A DNA stretch of 47,259 nt from Hoylesella buccalis ATCC 35310. Lineage in GTDB: Bacteria > Bacteroidota > Bacteroidia > Bacteroidales > Bacteroidaceae. The notes under the pieces are model-generated. The model worked only from the letters and a program-made list of their open reading frames with translations, searched no databases and was not told the origin of the DNA. Numbering within the stretch: the stretch's first letter is position 1; each line of letters starts with the position of its first letter. The position numbers were made by a program, and so were the translations under genes. Positions 25,636-33,796 of this stretch are shown here, piece after piece. The stretch covers positions 1 to 47,259 of the forward strand of contig NZ_ADEG01000109.1 in the NCBI RefSeq assembly GCF_000177075.1, read 5' to 3'.

Positions 25636-27843
25636 ATGATTCAAACCATAGTGAAGCGCGACGGACGCATAGTAGGCTTCAACGACCAAAAAATCATGGC
25701 TGCCATCCGAAAAGCCATGCTACACACCGAAAAAGGTGAAGACGAACGACTCATACAGCAAATCACCGACCACATCTCGGTTCACGGAAAACCGCAAATG
25801 TCGGTAGAGGACATCCAAGACGCTGTAGAAATGGAACTCATGAAGAGTGCCCGCAAAGACGTGGCACAGAAGTACATCGCCTATCGCAACCAGCGCAGCA
25901 TAGCACGCAAGGCAAAGACACGCGACGTGTTCTTGGACATCGTGAACATCAAAAACAACGATGTGACACGCGAGAACGCCAACATGAACGCTGACACGCC
26001 AGCAGGCATGATGATGAAGTTCGCCTCGGAAACCACCAAACCCTTCGTAGACGACTATCTGCTGTCAGAGCAAAGTCGTGAGGCGGTGGCACACAATCTG
26101 CTGCACGTACACGACAAAGACTACTACCCCACCAAGTCGCTCACCTGCTGCCAACACCCATTAGATCACATCCTGCAACATGGGTTCACCGCTGGGCACG
26201 GCTCTTCCCGACCCGCCAAGCGCATCGAGACAGCCGCCGTGCTGGCGTGCATCTCCTTGGAGTGCGCACAAAACGAGATGCACGGCGGCCAAGCCATCCC
26301 TGCCTTCGACTTCTATCTCGCACCCTTCGTGCGCTCCTCATATATTGAAGAGGTGAAAAATCTGGAAAATCTCTATGGTGACAACTTCGAACACCTGTAC
26401 CAAACCGAGATAGACGACTACATCGACCGCCCACTCAACGGACTGAAAGGCGATGCACGCATCAAGCAACATGCCATCAACCGCACCGTGGCGCGCGTAC
26501 ACCAGTCGATGGAAGCCTTCATCCACAACATGAATACCATCCACTCGCGTGGAGGAAACCAAGTAGTGTTCTCGTCCATCAACTACGGTACGGACACCTC
26601 TGCCGAGGGGCGTTGCGTGATACGCGAACTGCTCAACAGCACCTACCAAGGCGTGGGCAACGGTGAGACTGCCATTTTCCCCATACAGATTTGGAAGAAG
26701 AAACGAGGCGTGAGCTATCTGCCCAATGACCGTAACTACGACCTGTACTGTCTGGCGTGCAAGGTGACAGCACGGAGATTCTTCCCCAACTTCCTGAACC
26801 TTGATGCCACCTTCAACCAACACGAACTGTGGCGTGCCGACGACCCTAAGCGATATATGTACGAAATGGCAACCATGGGATGCCGCACCCGTGTGTTTGA
26901 AAACAGATATGGCTTGAAAACGAGTGTGGGCAGGGGCAACCTGTCGTTCTCCACCATCAACATCGTGCGACTCGCCATTGAGTGCATGGACATCAAAGAC
27001 AAAGAGCAACGCATCGCCAAGTTCTTCGCCAAGCTCGATGACATGCTGGAAATCACCGCCAAGCAACTCGACGACCGTTTCCAATTCCAAAAGACTGCCT
27101 TCGCCAAGCAGTTCCCCTTGCTGATGTCAAAACTGTGGGGTGGCTGTGAACAGCTGGAGCCAAACGACACCATAGAGAGCGTCATCAACCAAGGCACTTT
27201 GGGCATTGGGTTCATCGGATTGGCAGAATGTCTCGTGGCACTCGTAGGAAAGCATCACGGAGAGTCGGAAGAGGCGCAAGAGCTGGGCATCAAAATCGTG
27301 ACCTACATGCGCGACCGCTCCAAAGACTTCTGCGAACAGTACCAACACAACTACAGCATCCTTGCCACACCTGCCGAAGGACTGTCTGGAAAGTTCACCA
27401 AGAAGGACCGCAAAGAGTTTGGCGCACTGCCAGGCATCACCGACCGTGACTATTACACCAACTCTAACCATGTGCCCGTGTACTACAAGTGCAGCGCACG
27501 CCACAAGGCTGAGGTAGAAGCTCCCTACCACGACCTGACACGTGGTGGTCACATCTTCTACGTAGAGATAGACGGAGACGCCACGCACAACCCACAAGTC
27601 ATCATGAACGTGGTAGACATGATGGATCGTTACAACATGGGCTACGGCAGCGTGAACCACAACCGCAATCGCTGCATGGACTGCGGATACGAGAACGCTG
27701 ATGCACACCTCGACACTTGTCCTAAGTGCGGTAGTCATCACATCGACCGTCTGCAACGCATCACAGGCTACCTCGTTGGCACTACCGATCGCTGGAACGC
27801 TGGCAAGTTAGCAGAGCTCAACGACAGAGTGACGCACGAGTAA
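25636..27843 (+). CDS. nrdD: Anaerobic (class III) ribonucleoside-triphosphate reductase
   Basis: NrdD reduces ribonucleotides to deoxyribonucleotides under anoxia with a glycyl radical made by NrdG. The 735 residues show an N-terminal ATP-cone (about 1-95, IVKRDGRIVGFNDQKIMAAI), the reductase barrel (NLLHVHDKDYY, then SLTCCQHPL and SRGGNQVVFSSINYG), a C-terminal zinc site (CMDCGYENADAHLDTCPKCG) and the glycyl-radical motif RITGYLVG with Gly about 711. The partner nrdG lies downstream, separated by element B. Confidence 0.96.
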   Translation: MIQTIVKRDGRIVGFNDQKIMAAIRKAMLHTEKGEDERLIQQITDHISVHGKPQMSVEDIQDAVEMELMKSARKDVAQKYIAYRNQRSIARKAKTRDVFLDIVNIKNNDVTRENANMNADTPAGMMMKFASETTKPFVDDYLLSEQSREAVAHNLLHVHDKDYYPTKSLTCCQHPLDHILQHGFTAGHGSSRPAKRIETAAVLACISLECAQNEMHGGQAIPAFDFYLAPFVRSSYIEEVKNLENLYGDNFEHLYQTEIDDYIDRPLNGLKGDARIKQHAINRTVARVHQSMEAFIHNMNTIHSRGGNQVVFSSINYGTDTSAEGRCVIRELLNSTYQGVGNGETAIFPIQIWKKKRGVSYLPNDRNYDLYCLACKVTARRFFPNFLNLDATFNQHELWRADDPKRYMYEMATMGCRTRVFENRYGLKTSVGRGNLSFSTINIVRLAIECMDIKDKEQRIAKFFAKLDDMLEITAKQLDDRFQFQKTAFAKQFPLLMSKLWGGCEQLEPNDTIESVINQGTLGIGFIGLAECLVALVGKHHGESEEAQELGIKIVTYMRDRSKDFCEQYQHNYSILATPAEGLSGKFTKKDRKEFGALPGITDRDYYTNSNHVPVYYKCSARHKAEVEAPYHDLTRGGHIFYVEIDGDATHNPQVIMNVVDMMDRYNMGYGSVNHNRNRCMDCGYENADAHLDTCPKCGSHHIDRLQRITGYLVGTTDRWNAGKLAELNDRVTHE

Positions 27844-27850
27844 AAAAAGA

Positions 27851-28075
27851 GGCGGCCTCTCCAACGGTGGCCTCTCCCCCGACCCCTCCCCGAGGGGGAG
27901 GGGAGTAAATAGCTGGCTGAACAGAGGTTGTAAACTCACAGACTCAGTAACTCACAAACTCAGTAACTCATTAACTTTCCAACTCATCTTCCAAACAGCC
28001 TTCTCAAGAAAATAGTCTAACTACTCCCCTCCCTTTTGGGGAGGGGTCGGGGGAGAGGCTGTTGGGGAGAGGCTG
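27851..28075. mobile_element. Composite repeat element B with terminal inverted repeats
   Basis: Left end 27870-27907 and right end 28021-28059 are inverted copies of the same 39-bp sequence as in element A. The outer flanks also match as inverted repeats (a GCCTCTCC-AAC unit repeated on each side), extending the ends to about 27851 and 28075. The core (~115 bp) carries octamers of the ACTCANNA type. There is no coding frame. It sits inside the nrdD-nrdG unit, and the right end supplies the region just before the nrdG start. Confidence 0.6.
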
Positions 28076-28091
28076 CTCCCTATACTGTACT

Positions 28092-28592
28092 ATGCTATCC
28101 ATCCTATCCATTCTCGAAGACACCACGGTAGACGGACCGGGCTTTCGCACCACAGTCTACTGTGCAGGATGCCCTAACGCCTGTCCGGGTTGTCACAACC
28201 CACAGACATGGGACATCCACAACGGACAATGGATGCAAGTGGAGGACATCATGCGTGTGATAGAGGCAGACCCCTTTGCCAACGTCACCTTCTCGGGAGG
28301 TGACCCCATGTTTCAAGCCGAAGGATTCGCGGAATTAGCACACGCCATAAAGACACGCACCAACAAAACAATATGGTGCTACACGGGCTTTACCTTCGAA
28401 GCGCTCATCAAGAATCCGCAACAACGCCAACTGCTCGAGTGGATAGATGTGTTAGTAGACGGTCCGTTTGTGGAAAAACTCAAAGATCCTGACCTGCTCT
28501 TCCGTGGCAGCTCCAACCAACGCATCATCAACGTACCACTATCGCTACAGCAAGGCAAGGTGGTGCTATGGGAACAAGAAGATGACATGTAG
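28092..28592 (+). CDS. nrdG: Anaerobic ribonucleotide reductase activase
   Basis: NrdG is the radical-SAM enzyme that makes the glycyl radical in NrdD. The 166 residues from ATG 28092 are the normal length. The C-x3-C-x2-C cluster motif is in CAGCPNACPGCHN, followed by FSGGDPMFQAEG. The nearby Asp-rich opening ILEDTTVDGPGFRTTVYC is also typical. A start at 28062 would translate part of the repeat element and is rejected. Confidence 0.95.
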   Translation: MLSILSILEDTTVDGPGFRTTVYCAGCPNACPGCHNPQTWDIHNGQWMQVEDIMRVIEADPFANVTFSGGDPMFQAEGFAELAHAIKTRTNKTIWCYTGFTFEALIKNPQQRQLLEWIDVLVDGPFVEKLKDPDLLFRGSSNQRIINVPLSLQQGKVVLWEQEDDM

Positions 28593-28799
28593 ATACGATG
28601 ACAAAGACGGCTGGCGTGAACCACACCAACCCTGCAAAACGAAACGCCAACTTTCTTATCAATTTGCCAGACCAGCATTGTTTCCATTCGAATAAAAACA
28701 ATGTTACTCACATCTTCTCATTCCTCACTTTTTTTACTGCATTGTTCCTAAAAAAATAAATACTTTTTCAATTTTCTAGGGTTATTATTTGATTTTTTT

Positions 28800-28807
28800 T
28801 AGTTTTG
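28800..28807 (+). promoter_or_regulatory. -7 box of the C10 protease gene
   Basis: TAGTTTTG in an AT-rich spacer, 26 nt before the ATG. The -33 element is unclear. Confidence 0.45.
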
Positions 28808-28833
28808 TATCAATAACCTATATTTAGTAAACG

Positions 28834-31158
28834 ATGCTAAACAGAACCTCTACACTATTATTTGCCCTCCTATTGTGGCTAAGCGCATTTGGCGCACCTG
28901 TGAGCAAACAAAAGGCTCAAAAGTTAGTGGAAAACTTCTTGAAAGAAAATCTGCCGAGTAGTTATCAACCTACGCGTGCTGGCAAGAACGCCTTGAAAGC
29001 GGTGGATGCCACCCCATACTATTACGTCTTCAGCATTGGAAGTCAAAAAGGATTTGTCATTGCCTCTGCAGATGACAGAACCGAACCCATTTTCGGATAC
29101 ACGCTGAATGGAAACTTTGACAAGGCGAATTTGCCCGAAGGACTCTGCGACCTGCTCTCTTATTATGCAAAAGAGTTACAACTGCTCGACCAACGAGGAG
29201 CAACGGCGACACACCTTGCCACAAGGGCTGGCAACAACCGCACCCCCATTGAACAACTCATGGAAACGCAATGGAATCAATCAGCGCCCTACAACAACAA
29301 CTGTCCCATGGATGGCAAGGAAAGAAGCGTCACGGGATGCGTGGCAACTGCAATGGCGCAAATCATGTTCTACCACAAATGGCCACAAAACATGTTAGCA
29401 AAACCCATTGCGGCTTATACCACTAAAACGAAACAAATCCAATGTGAGGCATTGGAATCCACCTCGTTTGAATGGGAGGTGATGCTTCACTCTTACCAAA
29501 GCAACCCGTACAAAGAGAGTGAAGAGGCGGTGGCAAAACTGATGAGATATGTAGGACAGTCGCTAAAGATGGACTATTCCGCAGAGGCATCGAGTACGAA
29601 CTCCGGCAATTGCGTCTCGGCATTGTCCAATTACTTCGGCTACTCTAAAGGTATGAAGTTAGTACAACGAAGCGACTATGCGTACGAAGAGTGGAACAAT
29701 TTGATATACAATGAACTAAAGAACAACCGCCCCGTGTATTACAGCGCATCAACACAGACCCGAAGCGGTCATGCCTTCGTATGTGACGGATACAAGGAGG
29801 GCGACTTCTTTCACATCAACTGGGGATGGGGTGGCATGTCCGATGGCTACTACCGCTTGTCGGTGTTACGTCCCAATCAGGCTGGCATAGGAGGCAACGC
29901 CGATGCCTACGCCTTGAACCAAGATGCCATCATTGGCATCAAGCCAGCAATAGAAGCAGAAACGACACCAATCGTACTCACCGTATACCAGTTGGAGCTG
30001 AACCCATCTAACATCACAAGGAATAATAAGACGAGTGACTTCAACGGCATGAACCTTTCTGTGATGTTTACCAACCGCTGTGGCACAGACTTCAATGGAA
30101 AGATTGGCGTTGGATTGTTTAAGGACAACCAACTAATTTCGGTACTGAGAGAAACGAATCAGCAGTACCCTAACAACCCATACACTGCCAGTGGACCGAC
30201 CTTTAGTGGAGTATCGTTTGGGAAAGACCTTGACAATGGTACATATCAACTGAAGGCTATCTACCAAGTAGATGGAGAGACAGAATGGAAAGTGAGCGAA
30301 GACGGAGACAAGAAAAGAATTGACATCACCATTACCGACACGCAACTCAAGCAAACCACTGCCGACAATCGTCCTCGATTAGAGGTGAAAGAGGTGAAGA
30401 TGAAAGGAAGCAAAGAGATTGGCGTACCACTCACAATCACACTGACAGTAGAGAACAAGGGCGGCGATTGCAACGAAGAATGGAACTTCTACCTCGATAA
30501 CAAGATAGTAGCCATCGTTGGCGCATATATCGCAGCCAACGCCACCAACAGCATTGAAATAAAAATCAAACCACAAAAAGAGGGAACGCTGTCCTATTAC
30601 CTTAAGCGACCCGACGGTAGCAAGTTGTATAAAGGTACCATAGAGGTGGGGCATTATGCCAACCAAGAGTTGCCCAAGATTGAAATCAAGCCCAACCTCG
30701 GCAAAGACGAAACCATTGAGGCGCCCACACTCACGGGAACGATAGTAGTCACCAACGATGAAGCTGGAACGTACGCCAACGGCATCGATTTGGTTTTGTA
30801 CAAAATAAAGGAGGGGACCAACGATGGGTATCCTGTGGAGACCTATCAGATTGATCAAGAGATTGCTGGCAACACAACCGTTACTCTGCCTTTCACATTC
30901 AACAGCATTGAAGACGGCGCCAGCTATTTCATTATCGCCTGGGAATACAGAAACAATATGAGAACCCTCGTAGAACAAACTTATTCCTACAACGCAAAAT
31001 TCCTGCCAAGCGGCATCGACCCCATCGGAAAGAATGCTCATCAAGACCATCTGCCCATATACAACCTTCGTGGTGTGAAGGTGGGCACAGGCTGGAAAGC
31101 CCTCCAGCATTTGCCAAAGGGTATATATATCATAGGTGGAAAGAAAGTGGCAAGATAA
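28834..31158 (+). CDS. C10-family (streptopain-like) cysteine protease with T9SS-like C-terminal tail
   Basis: A 774-residue secreted protease related to SpeB and to Prevotella/Porphyromonas PrtT. Signal peptide residues 1-20; a Spi-like propeptide about 21-110 (YYYVFSIGSQKGFVIASADD). The catalytic domain has Cys169 in SVTGCVATAMAQIMFYHKWP, His313 in SGHAFVCDGY and the INWGWGG motif about 328-334. About 350-690 holds beta-rich repeats (adhesin or Ig-like). The last ~35 residues (IYNLRGVKV, then PKGIYIIGGKKVAR) resemble a type A sorting tail of type IX secretion. The host-protein target is inferred from the family. It is unlinked to nrdG. Confidence 0.9.
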   Translation: MLNRTSTLLFALLLWLSAFGAPVSKQKAQKLVENFLKENLPSSYQPTRAGKNALKAVDATPYYYVFSIGSQKGFVIASADDRTEPIFGYTLNGNFDKANLPEGLCDLLSYYAKELQLLDQRGATATHLATRAGNNRTPIEQLMETQWNQSAPYNNNCPMDGKERSVTGCVATAMAQIMFYHKWPQNMLAKPIAAYTTKTKQIQCEALESTSFEWEVMLHSYQSNPYKESEEAVAKLMRYVGQSLKMDYSAEASSTNSGNCVSALSNYFGYSKGMKLVQRSDYAYEEWNNLIYNELKNNRPVYYSASTQTRSGHAFVCDGYKEGDFFHINWGWGGMSDGYYRLSVLRPNQAGIGGNADAYALNQDAIIGIKPAIEAETTPIVLTVYQLELNPSNITRNNKTSDFNGMNLSVMFTNRCGTDFNGKIGVGLFKDNQLISVLRETNQQYPNNPYTASGPTFSGVSFGKDLDNGTYQLKAIYQVDGETEWKVSEDGDKKRIDITITDTQLKQTTADNRPRLEVKEVKMKGSKEIGVPLTITLTVENKGGDCNEEWNFYLDNKIVAIVGAYIAANATNSIEIKIKPQKEGTLSYYLKRPDGSKLYKGTIEVGHYANQELPKIEIKPNLGKDETIEAPTLTGTIVVTNDEAGTYANGIDLVLYKIKEGTNDGYPVETYQIDQEIAGNTTVTLPFTFNSIEDGASYFIIAWEYRNNMRTLVEQTYSYNAKFLPSGIDPIGKNAHQDHLPIYNLRGVKVGTGWKALQHLPKGIYIIGGKKVAR

Positions 31159-31174
31159 ATACCCACTTTTAGGT

Positions 31175-31206
31175 ATTGCGAAAATTCCTCACACCTCGTA
31201 CCTTTG
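31175..31206 (+). promoter_or_regulatory. Promoter upstream of the tetR leader
   Basis: ATTG (31175-31178), a 20-nt spacer and TACCTTTG (31199-31206). It would start a transcript near 31213 that meets a terminator before tetR. Confidence 0.65.
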
Positions 31207-31212
31207 CAGCAA

Positions 31213-31320
31213 AGAAAATACAAGAGTATGAGAAAACGAAAGTACCATATAGCATATATGGATATACACCCCTCCACTATCGAAGCGCACTGTTCAAGAA
31301 AAGAACAGTGCGTTTTTTTT
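31213..31320 (+). ncRNA. Candidate leader or small RNA ending at an intrinsic terminator
   Basis: An ~108-nt transcript is predicted between the promoter and the terminator. It holds a possible small frame from ATG 31228 (MRKRKYHIAYMDIHPSTIEA), which reads through the terminator to 31386. It may be an attenuator for the tetR operon or an independent small RNA. Confidence 0.45.
31286..31320 (+). terminator. Strong intrinsic terminator in the tetR leader
   Basis: CGCACTGTTC (31286-31295) and GAACAGTGCG (31303-31312) form a perfect 10-bp stem with a 7-nt loop and an eight-T tail. Confidence 0.85.
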
Positions 31321-31331
31321 ATGAACAAAAT

Positions 31332-31344
31332 TGAACAACGTTCA
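31332..31344. promoter_or_regulatory. Palindrome, possible TetR operator
   Basis: TGAAC-AAC-GTTCA, a perfect 5-bp palindrome 22 nt before the tetR ATG. TetR-family repressors commonly bind such sites at their own genes. The terminator stem also contains GAAC/GTTC half sites. Confidence 0.4.
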
Positions 31345-31366
31345 CTATTAACCCTTTACCCTCATT

Positions 31367-31981
31367 ATGCAAACTCTGAAAGATGACATTCGGCAGCGCA
31401 TCATCGCTACCGCCCGTGCAGAATTTATCGCACATGGCGTACGCTGCACCTCCATCCGCACTGTGGCTCGCAAATCAGGTGTCGCTGTAGGAAACCTATA
31501 TAATTACTTTAGCAGCAAGGACGAACTGTTTTGCGAGGTGTTGCGGCCTCTCACCAAGGCGTTGAACAAACACATCCTGTCGCACAATGATGAAAAGTTC
31601 CTGTCGATAGACGTGTTCAACATGCGGCAACGACAAATAGATTATATCTTAGACATGTTATCCATTATAAAGGATTTTCGTCCAGAGCTTCGACTGCTCC
31701 TATTCAACTCAGAGGGTACGTCGCTACAAGGATATAAAGACAAGATGGTGGACAGACAGATGAAAGTGGGTATGGAATACCTGCGACTGATGAAAGAACG
31801 CTATCCACATCTCAACGCCAACATTTCGCCATTCTTGGTTCACATCAATTGCTCTACATGGATAACCGTTTTCTGCGAGATTGTAGAACACGAAGATTAC
31901 AGCGACGAGGATATCAAAGTTGCCATGGAACAGTACATGGATTTTAGCATGGCAGGTTGGAAAGCATTAATGAAACCATAA
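31367..31981 (+). CDS. TetR/AcrR-family transcriptional regulator
   Basis: A 204-residue repressor-type regulator. The N-terminal helix-turn-helix is clear (RQRIIATARAEFIAHGVRC, then IRTVARKSGVAVGNLYNYFS at residues about 28-50). The C-terminal ligand domain is divergent, as expected. It is the first gene of a tight operon with two ABC exporters, an RND permease, a LolA-like protein and a barrel, and probably controls them in response to a small molecule. Codon use and neighbours look native. Confidence 0.92.
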   Translation: MQTLKDDIRQRIIATARAEFIAHGVRCTSIRTVARKSGVAVGNLYNYFSSKDELFCEVLRPLTKALNKHILSHNDEKFLSIDVFNMRQRQIDYILDMLSIIKDFRPELRLLLFNSEGTSLQGYKDKMVDRQMKVGMEYLRLMKERYPHLNANISPFLVHINCSTWITVFCEIVEHEDYSDEDIKVAMEQYMDFSMAGWKALMKP

Positions 31982-32008
31982 GGACTAATTATTAAAAGAC
32001 GATAATAT

Positions 32009-33796
32009 ATGATGAAGACTCTCAAACGTTTAGGAGCTTACATGGGAGGGCGCAAATACTTGCTGCCATGCTCCGTAGCACTGTCGGCAGTCAACGGACT
32101 GCTGTCGCTTGTCCCATTCATACTTTTGTGGCTCGTGGTGCGCACACTACTAATCGCCAAGGGCAATCTCTCAAACACACCCCTTATAGACTATGCCCTG
32201 TGGGCTTTTGTCATATCGGTGGCAAACGTGTTGCTCTACTTTTTGGCACTGATGCTCTCTCATCTTGCAGCATTCCGTATCGAAACCAACATGAGGCGCA
32301 AAGCGATGCAACGACTGATGCGTGCACCATTGGGCTATCTCGATGAACAAAACACGGGGCGTATGCGCAAAATCATAGATGAGGATTCGGGACAGACACA
32401 TACCTTTGTGGCGCACCTGCTACCCGATGTGGCAAGTTGCATCGTTGCTCCGATAGGTGTTATCGTACTGTTATTCGCTGTGGATTGGCAGTTGGGTGCG
32501 GCTGCAATGATACCTCTCATTGGTGCGATAGGCATTATGGGATATATGATGAACCCGAAAAACAACCAATTTCAAAGGCTCTACCTTGATGCGCAGGAGA
32601 AGATGGGGGCAGAGGCAGTGGAATATGTCAGAGGTATTCCCGTGGTCAAGGTGTTCCAACAGACGGTCTTCTCGTTCAAACGCTTCTACGATAGCATTAT
32701 CAGCTACCGCGACCTTGTCATCAAGTGTACGCTTGTATGGCGCACGCCAATGTCATTTTATATACTGGCTATCAATGCCTTTGCCTTCATCCTCGTTCCT
32801 ACTGCTATTATCCTGATAGGACTCGGTGGAGATACAAGCACAATTATCGCCAACGTGATACTTTATGTGGTGATTGCACCGCTCATCGCTTCCAACGTGA
32901 TGAAAGCCATGTATCTCAGTCAGGATCTATTCATGGCAAATGAGGCTGTGGAACGATTGGAGCAGCTCACTAATATTGCACCGCTCTCGCAACATGACGA
33001 GCCAAAACGGGCAGAAGCGTATGACATTCGTTTCAACGATGTTTCGTTCCGATATGAGGGAGCGGAGAAAGATGCAGTGAGTCATATCAACCTTACCATT
33101 CCCGAAGGCAAGACGGTTGCGCTCGTAGGAGCGTCAGGCAGCGGAAAAACCACGATAGCAAGATTGATACCCCGTTTTTGGGACGTACGCCAAGGCAGCG
33201 TTACCATAGGAGGTGTAGACGTGAGAGATATGCACAAGGACGAACTGATGCGCAACGTGTCGTTCGTCTTCCAAAACACTCGTCTGTTCAAGACTTCGCT
33301 CATCGAAAACCTACGTTACGGCAATCCTGATGCAACAACCGAGCAGATCAACCGTGCCATCGACCTCTCACAAAGTCGCGAGATTATCGACCGGCTACCA
33401 CAGGGATTGGATACCGTTATCGGTGCCGAAGGTACTTATCTTTCGGGAGGTGAGCAACAGCGTATTGTTCTTGCCCGTGCCATTCTGAAAGATGCCCCTA
33501 TCGTCGTACTCGATGAGGCAACCGCCTTTGCCGACCCCGAAAACGAACAGCTTATCCGTAAGGCACTGGCACATCTCACCCAAGGAAAGACCGTGCTAAT
33601 GATAGCTCATAGACTTACCACTGTGCAAGATGCCGACAGCATCGTAGTTGTGGACAACGGCGAGATAGTCGAACAGGGTACGCACGAGGAACTATTGAGC
33701 AGGGAAAAGCAATACCACCGTATGTGGAACGAATATCAACAATCTGTTTCATGGAAACTATCATCTATTAAAAGTCATAAAGTCATAAAGTCATGA
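32009..33796 (+). CDS. ABC transporter half-molecule (permease plus ATPase), subunit 1
   Basis: A 595-residue exporter-fold ABC protein: six transmembrane helices (residues about 15-310) then a nucleotide-binding domain. Walker A is GASGSGKTT, the signature YLSGGEQQR and Walker B IVVLDEATAFADPENEQ. The FADPENE D-loop, in place of the usual SLD, is seen in YbtQ/IrtB-type transporters that import siderophores despite the exporter fold. It overlaps the next gene by 4 bp (ATGA), so the two are coupled and probably form a heterodimer. A triple octamer (33771-33794) spans the junction. Confidence 0.92.
   Translation: MMKTLKRLGAYMGGRKYLLPCSVALSAVNGLLSLVPFILLWLVVRTLLIAKGNLSNTPLIDYALWAFVISVANVLLYFLALMLSHLAAFRIETNMRRKAMQRLMRAPLGYLDEQNTGRMRKIIDEDSGQTHTFVAHLLPDVASCIVAPIGVIVLLFAVDWQLGAAAMIPLIGAIGIMGYMMNPKNNQFQRLYLDAQEKMGAEAVEYVRGIPVVKVFQQTVFSFKRFYDSIISYRDLVIKCTLVWRTPMSFYILAINAFAFILVPTAIILIGLGGDTSTIIANVILYVVIAPLIASNVMKAMYLSQDLFMANEAVERLEQLTNIAPLSQHDEPKRAEAYDIRFNDVSFRYEGAEKDAVSHINLTIPEGKTVALVGASGSGKTTIARLIPRFWDVRQGSVTIGGVDVRDMHKDELMRNVSFVFQNTRLFKTSLIENLRYGNPDATTEQINRAIDLSQSREIIDRLPQGLDTVIGAEGTYLSGGEQQRIVLARAILKDAPIVVLDEATAFADPENEQLIRKALAHLTQGKTVLMIAHRLTTVQDADSIVVVDNGEIVEQGTHEELLSREKQYHRMWNEYQQSVSWKLSSIKSHKVIKS
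33771..33794. repeat. Perfect triple octamer across the ABC1/ABC2 junction
   Basis: AAAGTCAT three times in tandem (33771-33794), within the last codons of ABC1 and including the ATG of ABC2. Gain or loss of a unit would shift the ABC1 frame and alter coupling. Confidence 0.85.

Noticed and set aside
28062..28091. Earlier nrdG start
   Set aside because: It would translate the repeat element end (MGRGCSLYCT); NrdG proteins begin near MLSILSILEDT.
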